From assembly GCA_031260245.1 (NCBI GenBank), contig JAIRKH010000108.1, positions 1-50,097 on the forward strand: a stretch of DNA of 50,097 bases. The letters are read 5' to 3'. The position numbers were made by a program, and so were the translations under genes. Under the pieces are notes generated by a model. It did not search any database and was not told the DNA's origin. It saw only the letters and a program-made list of their open reading frames with translations. The DNA comes from Treponema sp. Lineage in GTDB: Bacteria > Spirochaetota > Spirochaetia > Treponematales > Breznakiellaceae. This document shows, one piece after another, positions 37,856 to 46,382 of this stretch (positions are counted from its first letter, which is position 1; the number at the start of each line of letters is the position of its first letter).

Positions 37856-38324
37856 ACCGTCTCCTCTGCCGAAGGTCCGCGGCCGCTAGTACGCCGTTCA
37901 CCAGGCTTTCCGGCTCGGTACAACGGCACTTTATACCTTTGAAACCGACGAGTATGTCTTGACGGAGAGGTCGAGGGTTTCTCGACAAAAGCGCTTCAAC
38001 CGCCAGGATTTTACCGGCGTCACAGTATCCGCACATTTCAACCCCGGCTTGTTCAAAGCCTTGTATGACGTCTTGGTATTCGTCGTTTTGTGAAAAGCCT
38101 TCTATGGTGATGATTTCACTCCCATTCACGCGAAAGGCCGGTATGAGGCAAGACTTCGTCACCGCCCCGTTAAATATAACCGCGCACGCCCCGCACCTTC
38201 CGCTTAAACAACCCGCCTTCGCTCCAGTTACCGGGAAATTCTTGCGGAGTATGTCAATGAGCCTGATATCCGCATCCATGCGTACGGAAACATCCTCGCC
38301 ATTTAAAATAAATCCTATAGTCAT
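37839..38324 (-). CDS. 2Fe-2S subunit (CoxS/XdhC-like)
   Basis: GAKAGCLSGRCGACAVIFNG...SCLIPAF, EMCGYCDAGKIL...IKCRCTEPESLVNGV. Confidence 0.88.
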   Translation of the reverse strand: MTIGFILNGEDVSVRMDADIRLIDILRKNFPVTGAKAGCLSGRCGACAVIFNGAVTKSCLIPAFRVNGSEIITIEGFSQNDEYQDVIQGFEQAGVEMCGYCDAGKILAVEALLSRNPRPLRQDILVGFKGIKCRCTEPESLVNGVLAAADLRQRRRYGRSS

Positions 38325-38331
38325 TTACTTT

Positions 38332-38359
38332 ATTATAGTAAAAAACTGAGAAAAAGCAA
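38332..38359 (-). promoter_or_regulatory. Promoter of the 2Fe-2S gene, leaderless
   Basis: TTGCTT-N16-TATAAT, then 7 nt to ATG. Confidence 0.5.
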
Positions 38360-38407
38360 CGCCTATTTTCGTTTCCGCATAAAGGCGAAATAAAGACTCG
38401 AATCTCC

Positions 38408-38436
38408 TTGACATTTTTTGAAAAAAATATTATTAT
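38408..38436 (+). promoter_or_regulatory. Promoter of the fab operon
   Basis: TTGACA-N17-TATTAT. Confidence 0.65.
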
Positions 38437-38460
38437 GACAAAAATATAAATTTTGTCATA
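38434..38460. promoter_or_regulatory. Palindromic operator candidate before fabH
   Basis: tatgacaaaa-atataaa-ttttgtcata, 10-bp perfect arms covering the end of the -10 box and predicted TSS. Confidence 0.55.
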
Positions 38461-39501
38461 ATGGGAGTTATATTGAGGTTTGAGATAAAGGCTACAGGAA
38501 GAGCCGTTCCCCAAAGGCGCGTAAGTAATGAAGAATTGGCGCAAAGGATGGACACGAGCGGTGAGTGGATCTGGTCCCACACGGGTATTAGAGCGCGGCG
38601 TATCGCGAGTGTGGATACCGCATCCAGCGATTTGGGTTTTGAAGCCGCATGGAACGCGCTTAGAATGGCCGTTGAACAAGGCGTATGTGTGGAAAGAACG
38701 CCAGAAGAGCTTGCTTCTACCCTCGATATGATTATTGTCGCTACTACTACGCCGGATTTCTATGGTTGCCCTTCGACAGCATGTCTGATTCAGAATAGGC
38801 TCCGCGCGAAAAACGCCGGCGCCATGGATATTTCAGCCGCGTGTTCCGGTTTCATCTACGGGTTAGAGACCGCGGCCGGTATCTTGAGCGTTGGAAAAGA
38901 GCGCAAACGGTGTTTGGTCATTGGGTGTGAAATTCTTTCAAGATTCGTTGATTGGAATGACCGTAGTACCTGCGTGCTTTTCGGAGACGGCGCGGGCGCG
39001 GTTCTCTTGGAGAAGACGGATACGAAGGATACTGAAGTTCGTGGATTGTTACGGACCATTCTCCGCGCGGACGGCGCAGGTTCGGAAAACCTCGTCATCA
39101 AAAAAGGCGGTTCTCGTAACGCCTACCACGCCGGAGATATATTTGAATTCGCCCCATTTATCGAAATGAATGGTCACGCGGTCTACAATTTCGCCGTCAG
39201 CGCGGTGACGGAAATCATAAGAGACTTGCTCCAAGTTGAACGCCTTTCCGTTGACGACCTGCGATGGATTGTGCCGCATCAGGCTAACGCCCGCATCGTA
39301 CATGCCGCAGCGAAACGACTCGGATTCCCACCCGAAAAATTCTTCCTCAATATTGATGAATACGCCAACACTTCCGCCGCGTCCATACCAATCGCCTTAG
39401 ACGAACTGAACCGCGAGAGACGCCTCAAAAAGGGAGACTTGATTCTATGCGTGGGTTTCGGCGCGGGCCTGACTTATGGCGGAAATTTGATTGTGTGGTA
39501 A
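38461..39501 (+). CDS. fabH: 3-oxoacyl-ACP synthase III
   Basis: DTSGEWIWSHTGIRARRIA, MDISAACSGFIYGLETA, VPHQANARIVHAAAKRLG; a TTG start at 38473 with SD gggag is an alternative. Confidence 0.92.
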   Translation: MGVILRFEIKATGRAVPQRRVSNEELAQRMDTSGEWIWSHTGIRARRIASVDTASSDLGFEAAWNALRMAVEQGVCVERTPEELASTLDMIIVATTTPDFYGCPSTACLIQNRLRAKNAGAMDISAACSGFIYGLETAAGILSVGKERKRCLVIGCEILSRFVDWNDRSTCVLFGDGAGAVLLEKTDTKDTEVRGLLRTILRADGAGSENLVIKKGGSRNAYHAGDIFEFAPFIEMNGHAVYNFAVSAVTEIIRDLLQVERLSVDDLRWIVPHQANARIVHAAAKRLGFPPEKFFLNIDEYANTSAASIPIALDELNRERRLKKGDLILCVGFGAGLTYGGNLIVW

Positions 39502-39509
39502 GGAATTTC

Positions 39510-40454
39510 ATGAGGAAAACAAAGAGAATCTTTCTGTTTCCCGGTCAGGGGTCTCAGTATCCGGGTATGGCTCTGGACTTTTGGGACGCGTCTGACGGAG
39601 TGAGGAGCTTGTTCGCTCTTGCCTCGGATATCAATGGCGTGGATATGAAGGCTTTGCTTGCGGAGACTGACGCGGAAACCTTAAAACGCGCCGACGTTTC
39701 TCAGTTCGCTGTTACTCTGGCGAATCTTTCGGCCGCGCTCTTTATGGAAGAGCGCGGATTGTCGCCTGACGGCGTTGCAGGATTCAGCCTTGGAGAATAC
39801 GCTGCGATGGCGGCGTCTGGCGTCGTCAGTACAGAAGACTGTTTTCGACTCGTAAAGGCGCGCGCGGGGGTAATGCAAGCGACTGTGGACAGCATCGAAG
39901 GCGCTTCATTCGGCGCAGGCATGGCCGCGGTGATTGGGCTTGCTCCGCAGACGGTAACCGCTTTCCTCGCCGAGTGGAACATAGACGGGCTTTTCGCCGC
40001 AAACTTTAACTCAAATAGGCAGACCGTCGTGTCAGGAACGGCTTCCGCGCTCGTAAAAGCGGAGACGCTTTTCACAAAGAACGGCGCGAAGCGATTCGTC
40101 CGTCTCCCTGTTGCGGGTCCCTTCCATTCGCCGCTTATGCAGAGCGCGTCTGAGCGGTTCAAGATATCATTGAAAGACGTTCTCTTCAACGATCCATGTA
40201 TTCCGCTTTACTCAAACGTTACCGGCGAGCGGATAACAAGCGGCGCGGAAGCGAAACGGCTCGCATTGTTGCACATCACGAGTCCGGTACGATGGATTGA
40301 CGAAGAAGCGTCCATTATTGCAGACGGCTTTGGCGCGGCCTTTGAAACGGGCCCAGGTCGGACGCTTGCGGGTCTCTGGAAGGGTATGGACGTTATCTGC
40401 CGTGCGGCCGGAACGGTACATGAAATATTAAAAATAAGCAGTGAAAATTACTGA
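39510..40454 (+). CDS. fabD: Malonyl-CoA:ACP transacylase
   Basis: LFPGQGSQYPGM, VAGFSLGEYAAM, VAGPFHSPLM; SD aagga. Confidence 0.95.
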   Translation: MRKTKRIFLFPGQGSQYPGMALDFWDASDGVRSLFALASDINGVDMKALLAETDAETLKRADVSQFAVTLANLSAALFMEERGLSPDGVAGFSLGEYAAMAASGVVSTEDCFRLVKARAGVMQATVDSIEGASFGAGMAAVIGLAPQTVTAFLAEWNIDGLFAANFNSNRQTVVSGTASALVKAETLFTKNGAKRFVRLPVAGPFHSPLMQSASERFKISLKDVLFNDPCIPLYSNVTGERITSGAEAKRLALLHITSPVRWIDEEASIIADGFGAAFETGPGRTLAGLWKGMDVICRAAGTVHEILKISSENY

Positions 40455-40469
40455 TACATGGAGATGGAA

Positions 40470-41198
40470 ATGAATTTTGAGAACAAGAAAGTCCTCGTTA
40501 CTGGCGCGTCGCGAGGTATTGGTAGAGCGATAACCGAAGCGTTTCTGGCGAACGGCGCGGCGGTCTGGGGCTTAAGTACAAAGGAACCTGCCGACCTACC
40601 GCAGAGGTTTGAAGCGGCGAACGGCAAATTGAGATGGATCGTTACGGACTTGTCAAAGATTGAGACGGTTGAACGCGTTATTGAACAGGCGCTCAAGAGC
40701 GCCGATGGTTTTGACGCGCTGGTGAACAATGCAGGCGTTACGAAAGACGGTCTCGCCTTTAGGATGAAACTGGAGGATTTTCAAAGAGTACTTGACGTGA
40801 ATCTTACCGCGGCGTTTCTCATTAGCCGCGTTATTGCTCGCGAGATGGCGCGGAGACGTTCAGGCGCTATCGTTAATATGACGAGCGTAGTAGGCGTTCA
40901 CGGGAATGGAGGACAAGTAAACTATGCGGCGAGCAAGGCTGGACTCGTCGGGCTTACCAAAAGCCTGGCGCAGGAGGTTGCGGCGCGGGGGGTGCGGGTC
41001 AACGCGGTCGCTCCCGGATTCATCGTTTCGGACATGACAAACGCCATGACGGAGGAGTCCAAGGCGAATATGCTTAACCGTATTCCCTTGAAGCGCGCCG
41101 GAACCCCAGAGGATGTCGCCCAAGCCGTGCTGTTTCTTGCCGAGTCGTCTTATATCACAGGGCAGGTACTACAAGTCGATGGAGGAATGTTTATGTAA
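40470..41198 (+). CDS. fabG: 3-oxoacyl-ACP reductase
   Basis: KVLVTGASRGIGRAI, NNAGVTKDGL, VNYAASKAGLVGLTKSLA; ATG at 40458 also possible. Confidence 0.94.
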   Translation: MNFENKKVLVTGASRGIGRAITEAFLANGAAVWGLSTKEPADLPQRFEAANGKLRWIVTDLSKIETVERVIEQALKSADGFDALVNNAGVTKDGLAFRMKLEDFQRVLDVNLTAAFLISRVIAREMARRRSGAIVNMTSVVGVHGNGGQVNYAASKAGLVGLTKSLAQEVAARGVRVNAVAPGFIVSDMTNAMTEESKANMLNRIPLKRAGTPEDVAQAVLFLAESSYITGQVLQVDGGMFM

Positions 41199-41341
41199 AC
41201 GCCGCGATATGAGTCTCATTTCCCTAAATTCATTATGACGTCCTTTAAAAATTTTTAAGACGTCTTTCATAAAAAAGAAAAAGTGTAACCATTTATATCC
41301 TTTATTGTTTCTTATATACATTTCTCCTAAATGTTATTTTT

Positions 41342-41383
41342 ATACCGCTACTGTTCTCCTCCTTTCAGTAGCGGTATTTTTTA
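41342..41383 (+). terminator. Intrinsic terminator with anti-SD-like loop
   Basis: ataccgctactg-ttctcctccttt-cagtagcggtat then ttttttatt. Confidence 0.8.
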
Positions 41384-41402
41384 TTCCCCTGAGGGTTTAA
41401 TC

Positions 41403-41432
41403 TCCCGCGGCAGAGCCGCGGGGGATTTTTTT
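41403..41432 (+). terminator. Second tandem terminator hairpin
   Basis: cccgcggc-aga-gccgcggg then ggattttttt. Confidence 0.7.
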
Positions 41433-41446
41433 ATTGATAACATTAC

Positions 41447-41475
41447 TTGACGTTATTTAAAAATAATCTTATACT
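41447..41475 (+). promoter_or_regulatory. Promoter of the PilZ gene, leaderless
   Basis: TTGACG-N17-TATACT, 8 nt to ATG 41484. Confidence 0.6.
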
Positions 41476-41483
41476 TAATATAA

Positions 41484-42308
41484 ATGGATATAATAACAGC
41501 TCAAAAAACAACTAGTTTCTATGATAGGTTTAAAGATATAGACGTTACCTTTACCAAAGAGATTATTCAGGTTACCGGACTCATAACTCAAGAGGTTTAC
41601 CTGAAGTGTGGAGGAGATTCTTGGCCGTGTATCATCTATTCAACCTCTTTTCAGGGCGCCAAGGTAATCGCTAACATCAAGACGAATATGACAGCGAAGC
41701 TAGAAGAGGTAAATAATTTGATAAGCCTAAGGTTTTGTTTCAAGAGTCCTGACGGAAACAATCCTGTCGCTTTCTCTGTGGCGGCTCGGTCCCTCGGTTG
41801 CGCCCCTTATGGAAAGTCAAACGATGTGGCGATATTTACGATTCAGTTTACACAGCGTCCACCCGACAACTTGATTGGAATAATGGGGCGGATTCTGGAC
41901 GCCAACTTCAATTTTGCGAAGCGAAAAGAAAGCCGTATTGCCGTAAGTTGGGACAGCCAGCGCAAGATGCGTATATTGCCCAAAGAGTGCGCGGTTTTCA
42001 TTGAAGGCGTGCCGAGGCATTGCATCTTGCGGGACGTTTCTTTTTCCGGGGCGAAACTTATCATGATAGGTGTGGCAAAGTTTCTGGTGAACAAGGATAT
42101 TGCCTTGCGCGTTGATTTTGACGAGCCGCGAGAGAGTTTCCTGATACGGGGAAGATTCATCCGTTCAGAAATGGTAGAAGGTAGAAAAGACCTAGTGGCT
42201 CTTGGTATACAATTCATCGAAAACCTTGTCCCTATAGGATACAAGGTACGAATCAACGAATACCTGGAGTCGGTACATCTGGAAGTATCGGATCCTAATG
42301 TCAAATAA
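41484..42308 (+). CDS. PilZ-domain c-di-GMP effector with spirochaete-type N-terminal PilZN domain
   Basis: KRKESRIAVSWDSQRKMRI...CILRDVSFSGAKLIM; N-terminal VTFTKEIIQVTGLITQEVYLKCGGDSWPCIIYSTSF. Confidence 0.82.
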   Translation: MDIITAQKTTSFYDRFKDIDVTFTKEIIQVTGLITQEVYLKCGGDSWPCIIYSTSFQGAKVIANIKTNMTAKLEEVNNLISLRFCFKSPDGNNPVAFSVAARSLGCAPYGKSNDVAIFTIQFTQRPPDNLIGIMGRILDANFNFAKRKESRIAVSWDSQRKMRILPKECAVFIEGVPRHCILRDVSFSGAKLIMIGVAKFLVNKDIALRVDFDEPRESFLIRGRFIRSEMVEGRKDLVALGIQFIENLVPIGYKVRINEYLESVHLEVSDPNVK

Positions 42309-43206
42309 CAGAAATATAGTCTTTGTGAAGCTTCCCGCGGATTTTGCGCATGACTACCCTCGTTTGAGTGAATTCCTACGACAGGATGTTCCCATTCCCC
42401 TAGAAGCGTCCGCCGAAAATCGAAAACTTAACGCCAAAACGTTGACTGAGGAAATATTCCTATCTGGTATGCTCCATCTGCTTGCGAAAAACGCTGAACA
42501 CGAGCACGCAAATTATTACCGGCGTTTCGTGTTTAACGTTCGTCCCAATATTATCAATGAACTAGCAAGCGCCGCGCGCGCCAAGGCGGACGAAGGGTGT
42601 TTTGAACTCGCGTTGGAAATCACCGACGCGCTCATAGGACTATCTCCGGAAAACGAAGGCGTCTATGAACTCAAAGCCTCAATTCTCAAAAAGCAAGAGA
42701 AAAAATCCCCTCATGCGGAATTGTTTGAGAATTTTGAGCAAAAAGACGCGCTTTTTAAAACAGCCTATGCCGCGGCTTATAACGACGTCCTCAACGATAG
42801 AGACGAAGAGGCGCTCTTCAAAATACAGAGGCTCATTGAGCAGGAACCCCGGATGTGGCAGGTATGGTTTCTGCTTGGGTGGGCGTTACGGAAACTAAAA
42901 CGATGGGAGGACGGAACCGCGGCTTTCAGAAAAACTATAGAACTCGGCGGCGGCAACAAAGACGCCCGCAATGAACTCGCTATCTGCCTCATGGAAACCG
43001 GCGGCTTGAAACAGGCGCGTCGAGAACTCGAAAGAGCCCTCTTTGAAGACCCAGAAGACGTTAAAATCATCTCGAATCTCGGTATCCTTGCCTTGAAATC
43101 TTGTAACTACGAGGAAGCGGCTGGTTTCTTCCGCGTCGTTCTTGAAATCGATCCATACGACAAGATAGCCATGAAATATTTGGAGAAAATAATGGAGAGT
43201 AGTTAA
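42298..43206 (+). CDS. TPR-repeat protein
   Basis: WFLLGWALRKLKRWEDGTAAFRKTIELGGGNKDARNELAICLMETGGLKQARRELERAL. Confidence 0.85.
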   Translation: MSNNRNIVFVKLPADFAHDYPRLSEFLRQDVPIPLEASAENRKLNAKTLTEEIFLSGMLHLLAKNAEHEHANYYRRFVFNVRPNIINELASAARAKADEGCFELALEITDALIGLSPENEGVYELKASILKKQEKKSPHAELFENFEQKDALFKTAYAAAYNDVLNDRDEEALFKIQRLIEQEPRMWQVWFLLGWALRKLKRWEDGTAAFRKTIELGGGNKDARNELAICLMETGGLKQARRELERALFEDPEDVKIISNLGILALKSCNYEEAAGFFRVVLEIDPYDKIAMKYLEKIMESS

Positions 43207-43262
43207 TAAAGAATCTGGTATACAAGTTTATCATCAGAATTTCTATTAATCGGCGTTAAAAT

Positions 43263-43874
43263 ATGGACAAACTAATTAAAGGTATTGAGCGTCTCGGAAT
43301 AGACAAAAGAATACTCCCATTACTCAAAAAATACATTGAAGAAATAGAACTTTTCAACCCTGTTTACAAACTGATTCGGGTTAGGGAAAGAGACGAACTC
43401 ATCGTGAAGCACATATTAGATTCATTGAGCGGCGCGGCGCTTATGAGTCGTTATTCTGGTTCGCTCGTCGCCGACGTAGGGTCAGGCGCGGGACTGCCGG
43501 GCATTCCGCTTGCAATAGTTCTGACCGATAAGGTATTCACCCTCATTGAAAGGAACGGTAGGCGCGCAAGTTTTCTCCGCGACGTCCAGGCGGTTCTACG
43601 TTTACCTAACGTCGTCATTGAAGAAAGAGAAGCGGAAATATCCACGCCAGGCGTTTTTGACGTCGTTACATTCCGCGCTTTTAGTCCTATTTCTCTCGAA
43701 TCGCTCAAGATTATGCGCCGCCTCCTTAAACCTGGCGGCGTAGTCATGGCTTACAAAGGGCGTCGGGACGTCATATTAAATGAAATGTCTGTTGTTGAAA
43801 TGGAATGGAAGATGGTACCTATTCAATCTCCGTTTCTGAACGAAGAACGGCACATCGTCGTGATTCATAGCTAG
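43263..43874 (+). CDS. rsmG: 16S rRNA (guanine527-N7)-methyltransferase RsmG
   Basis: LIVKHILDSLSGAAL, VADVGSGAGLPGIPLAI, RRASFLRDVQAVL, VTFRAFSPIS. Confidence 0.93.
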   Translation: MDKLIKGIERLGIDKRILPLLKKYIEEIELFNPVYKLIRVRERDELIVKHILDSLSGAALMSRYSGSLVADVGSGAGLPGIPLAIVLTDKVFTLIERNGRRASFLRDVQAVLRLPNVVIEEREAEISTPGVFDVVTFRAFSPISLESLKIMRRLLKPGGVVMAYKGRRDVILNEMSVVEMEWKMVPIQSPFLNEERHIVVIHS

Positions 43875-43943
43875 GATCAGCACTTGTTTGTACACTCGTA
43901 GAGATTGTCTAATACAAGTTGTAGTATAAAACGAAGGGTTAAA

Positions 43944-45140
43944 ATGAACGCATTAGAGTCGATTCTGACTATTGACATAGGAACGTCTTCTCTCAAGGCG
44001 GCGTTTATTGGGCTTGACTATAGGCAGAAAGCGTTCGTCCGCGAAGTGTATTCGACGGACGCAAACATGGCCCGTCAATGGGAAGCCGCCTTGTTACGAG
44101 GCGTTCAAGAGCTGTTTGAGATTTGCCCGTCTGCGAAGCCGCTCGCGGTCTGCGCGTCAGCTAATGGTCCCTCGATGGTTCCGGTCGGCGTTGACGGCGA
44201 AGTTGGGGAACCCTTGCTTTGGCATGACCGTGGAACCGTTGACATTGAGGGGAAGAAATCGTTTTTTTTGCCCCACGCCGCGTTCCTTGCCCGTGATTTT
44301 TCGGAACGCTACAGAAGAACGCGCTTCCTCTTTTCGGCTCAAGAATGGCTCTCCTTTAGGCTAGGCGCGAAACCAGTAACAGTTCTGCCGCAAAGCGGAT
44401 ACGCTGAATATTATTGGGATGACGAACAATGCGCTCTGTTCGGCGTTGACCGCGCGAAGTTTCCGCCTTTTGTGAATATGGGGGAAATCATCGGCGTTGT
44501 ATCAAAAGAAGCGGCTGGGCGTTACGGTCTAACGCAGGGCGTTCCCATTGTAGGGGCGGGTCCTGATTTCACCATGGCTCTGATTGGCGTGGGCGCTATA
44601 GAGACGGGCGTCGTGTGCGACCGGGCCGGTACGTCCGAAGGGATAAATATGTGCGCGGACCGTGAAACAGCCGCCCGCGCCGTGGGTCTGCGGACGCTTC
44701 CCCATGTCAAGAACGGTCTCTGGAACATAGGGGGCGTCATTCCGCGTTCAGGGGCGCTCTTTGACGATTTCTTGAAAAGAAATTCGCAAGACGGAGATTA
44801 CGGCGAAATTCTGCGGCGAATTATGGCGGACAAACAGGGCGAAGGGTTTTCTACGCTTGAAACGATGGCGCGAGAGGTCAAGTCCGTGTTGGAGACCTTT
44901 GCGCGGAATGGGCTTCCGATTAAAGAGATGCGCGTCTCCGGCGGGCAGGGCAAGAGTCGTCTGTGGAATCAGATGAAGGCGGACAGAACAGGATGTATTC
45001 TCGTGATACCGGAAATTACGGACGGAGAGCTTGCCGGGGACGCGGCGCTTGCGCTCACGGCTTTGGGACAGACCCATGATCTTGAAGAAGCCGTGAGCCG
45101 ACTCTTCCGCGTTAAGGAAGTATTCTACCCTCATACATAG
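43944..45140 (+). CDS. FGGY-family carbohydrate kinase (xylulokinase-like)
   Basis: LTIDIGTSSLKAAFIGL, LLWHDRGTVD, VRVSGGQGKSRLWNQMKAD-type C-terminal motif. Confidence 0.88.
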   Translation: MNALESILTIDIGTSSLKAAFIGLDYRQKAFVREVYSTDANMARQWEAALLRGVQELFEICPSAKPLAVCASANGPSMVPVGVDGEVGEPLLWHDRGTVDIEGKKSFFLPHAAFLARDFSERYRRTRFLFSAQEWLSFRLGAKPVTVLPQSGYAEYYWDDEQCALFGVDRAKFPPFVNMGEIIGVVSKEAAGRYGLTQGVPIVGAGPDFTMALIGVGAIETGVVCDRAGTSEGINMCADRETAARAVGLRTLPHVKNGLWNIGGVIPRSGALFDDFLKRNSQDGDYGEILRRIMADKQGEGFSTLETMAREVKSVLETFARNGLPIKEMRVSGGQGKSRLWNQMKADRTGCILVIPEITDGELAGDAALALTALGQTHDLEEAVSRLFRVKEVFYPHT

Positions 45141-45148
45141 TAATAAAA

Positions 45149-45194
45149 AATCCCCCCGCGGTAGAGCCGCGAAGGGTGGTTTTTGCGGGGGATT
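45149..45194. terminator. Nested hairpin between convergent genes, bidirectional terminator
   Basis: aatccccccgcggtagagccgcgaagggtggtttttgcgggggatt. Confidence 0.6.
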
Positions 45195-45203
45195 CGATAA
45201 AGA

Positions 45204-46382
45204 CTATGCGCTCTTCTTGCGGTTTTTGGATACCACGTCGAAGACGACCGCCGCGAGCAGGACCAAGCCCTTAACCGCGCGTTGCCAGTTTGAGTCTATG
45301 CCCATGATGGACATACCGTTATTGAGCACGCCCATAAAGACGGCGCCGATGACCGCGCCGCTGATGGTGCCTGTGCCGCCATAGGCAGAGGCGCCGCCTA
45401 TGAAACAGGAAGCGATGGCGTCAAGCTCGTAGTTGGTGCCTGCGGACGGGGCGGCGGAATTGAAACGGGCGACGCACATCAGAGCCGCTACGCCGGCGAG
45501 GAAGCCCATATTTGCGTAGGCGAAGAATAACATACGGTTCGTGTTGACGCCGCTCATTTTCGCGGCTTTCTCGTTGCCGCCGAGGGCGTAAAGATAACGC
45601 CCCGGAACTGTGCTTGAAGTGAAGTAACTGTAGACAAGGACGACGACCGCGATGATGATAAGTACCACTGGAACGCCTTTGTTTTGGGCGAGCAGGAAGA
45701 ATAAAAACAAGACGACTGCGGATGTAATGGCGAGTTTGAGGATAAACATGGTAGATGAACTAGTTTCGTAGCCTTTTTTCTGCTTTTTCAGTCTATCCGT
45801 GACCTGGCTGACGACATAAACGAGCGTTACAATCACGCCGATGACGACCGATAGCGCGAAGATGAGGGTTTTATCGTTAGACGCGGGTAAGAAACTCGTG
45901 AAGTAGCGCAAATAGTTTCCCGGAAACGGCGATATGGTGAGACCGTTCAACACAATCAGGGCTACGCCGCGCCACAGGAGCATCCCCGCAAGGGTAACGA
46001 TAAAGGGCGGTATGCGGATATAGGCTATCCAGAAGCCCTGCCACGCGCCGATGAGAAGTCCGCAGAGGAGGCAGAGCAATATACTCACGTAGATGTTGAC
46101 GTGCATATTGACGATGAGGGTTCCCGCGACGGCGCCAACAAGCGCGACTATGGAGCCTATCGACAGGTCGATGTTGCCCCCGGTCAGAATACAGAGCAAC
46201 ATACCGGAGGCGAGCACCACTACATAGGCGTTCTGGCTAATCAGATTGGAGACGTTTGCGGGCGCGAAGAGCGAGCCTTTGTCGGCCGCGACGATAACCA
46301 TCTGAAAAAAAAGCATTACTATTACCAATGCTATGAGCATGGTGTTTTTCTTGAGTGAATTTTTAATATCGGCGACTGCCAT
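45204..46382 (-). CDS. Multiple-monosaccharide/xylose ABC transporter permease (GguB/MmsB/XylH-like)
   Basis: GGNIDLSIGSIVALVGA, ALGGNEKAAKMSGVNTNRML, SCFIGGASAYGGTGTISGAVIGA. Confidence 0.92.
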   Translation of the reverse strand: MAVADIKNSLKKNTMLIALVIVMLFFQMVIVAADKGSLFAPANVSNLISQNAYVVVLASGMLLCILTGGNIDLSIGSIVALVGAVAGTLIVNMHVNIYVSILLCLLCGLLIGAWQGFWIAYIRIPPFIVTLAGMLLWRGVALIVLNGLTISPFPGNYLRYFTSFLPASNDKTLIFALSVVIGVIVTLVYVVSQVTDRLKKQKKGYETSSSTMFILKLAITSAVVLFLFFLLAQNKGVPVVLIIIAVVVLVYSYFTSSTVPGRYLYALGGNEKAAKMSGVNTNRMLFFAYANMGFLAGVAALMCVARFNSAAPSAGTNYELDAIASCFIGGASAYGGTGTISGAVIGAVFMGVLNNGMSIMGIDSNWQRAVKGLVLLAAVVFDVVSKNRKKSA

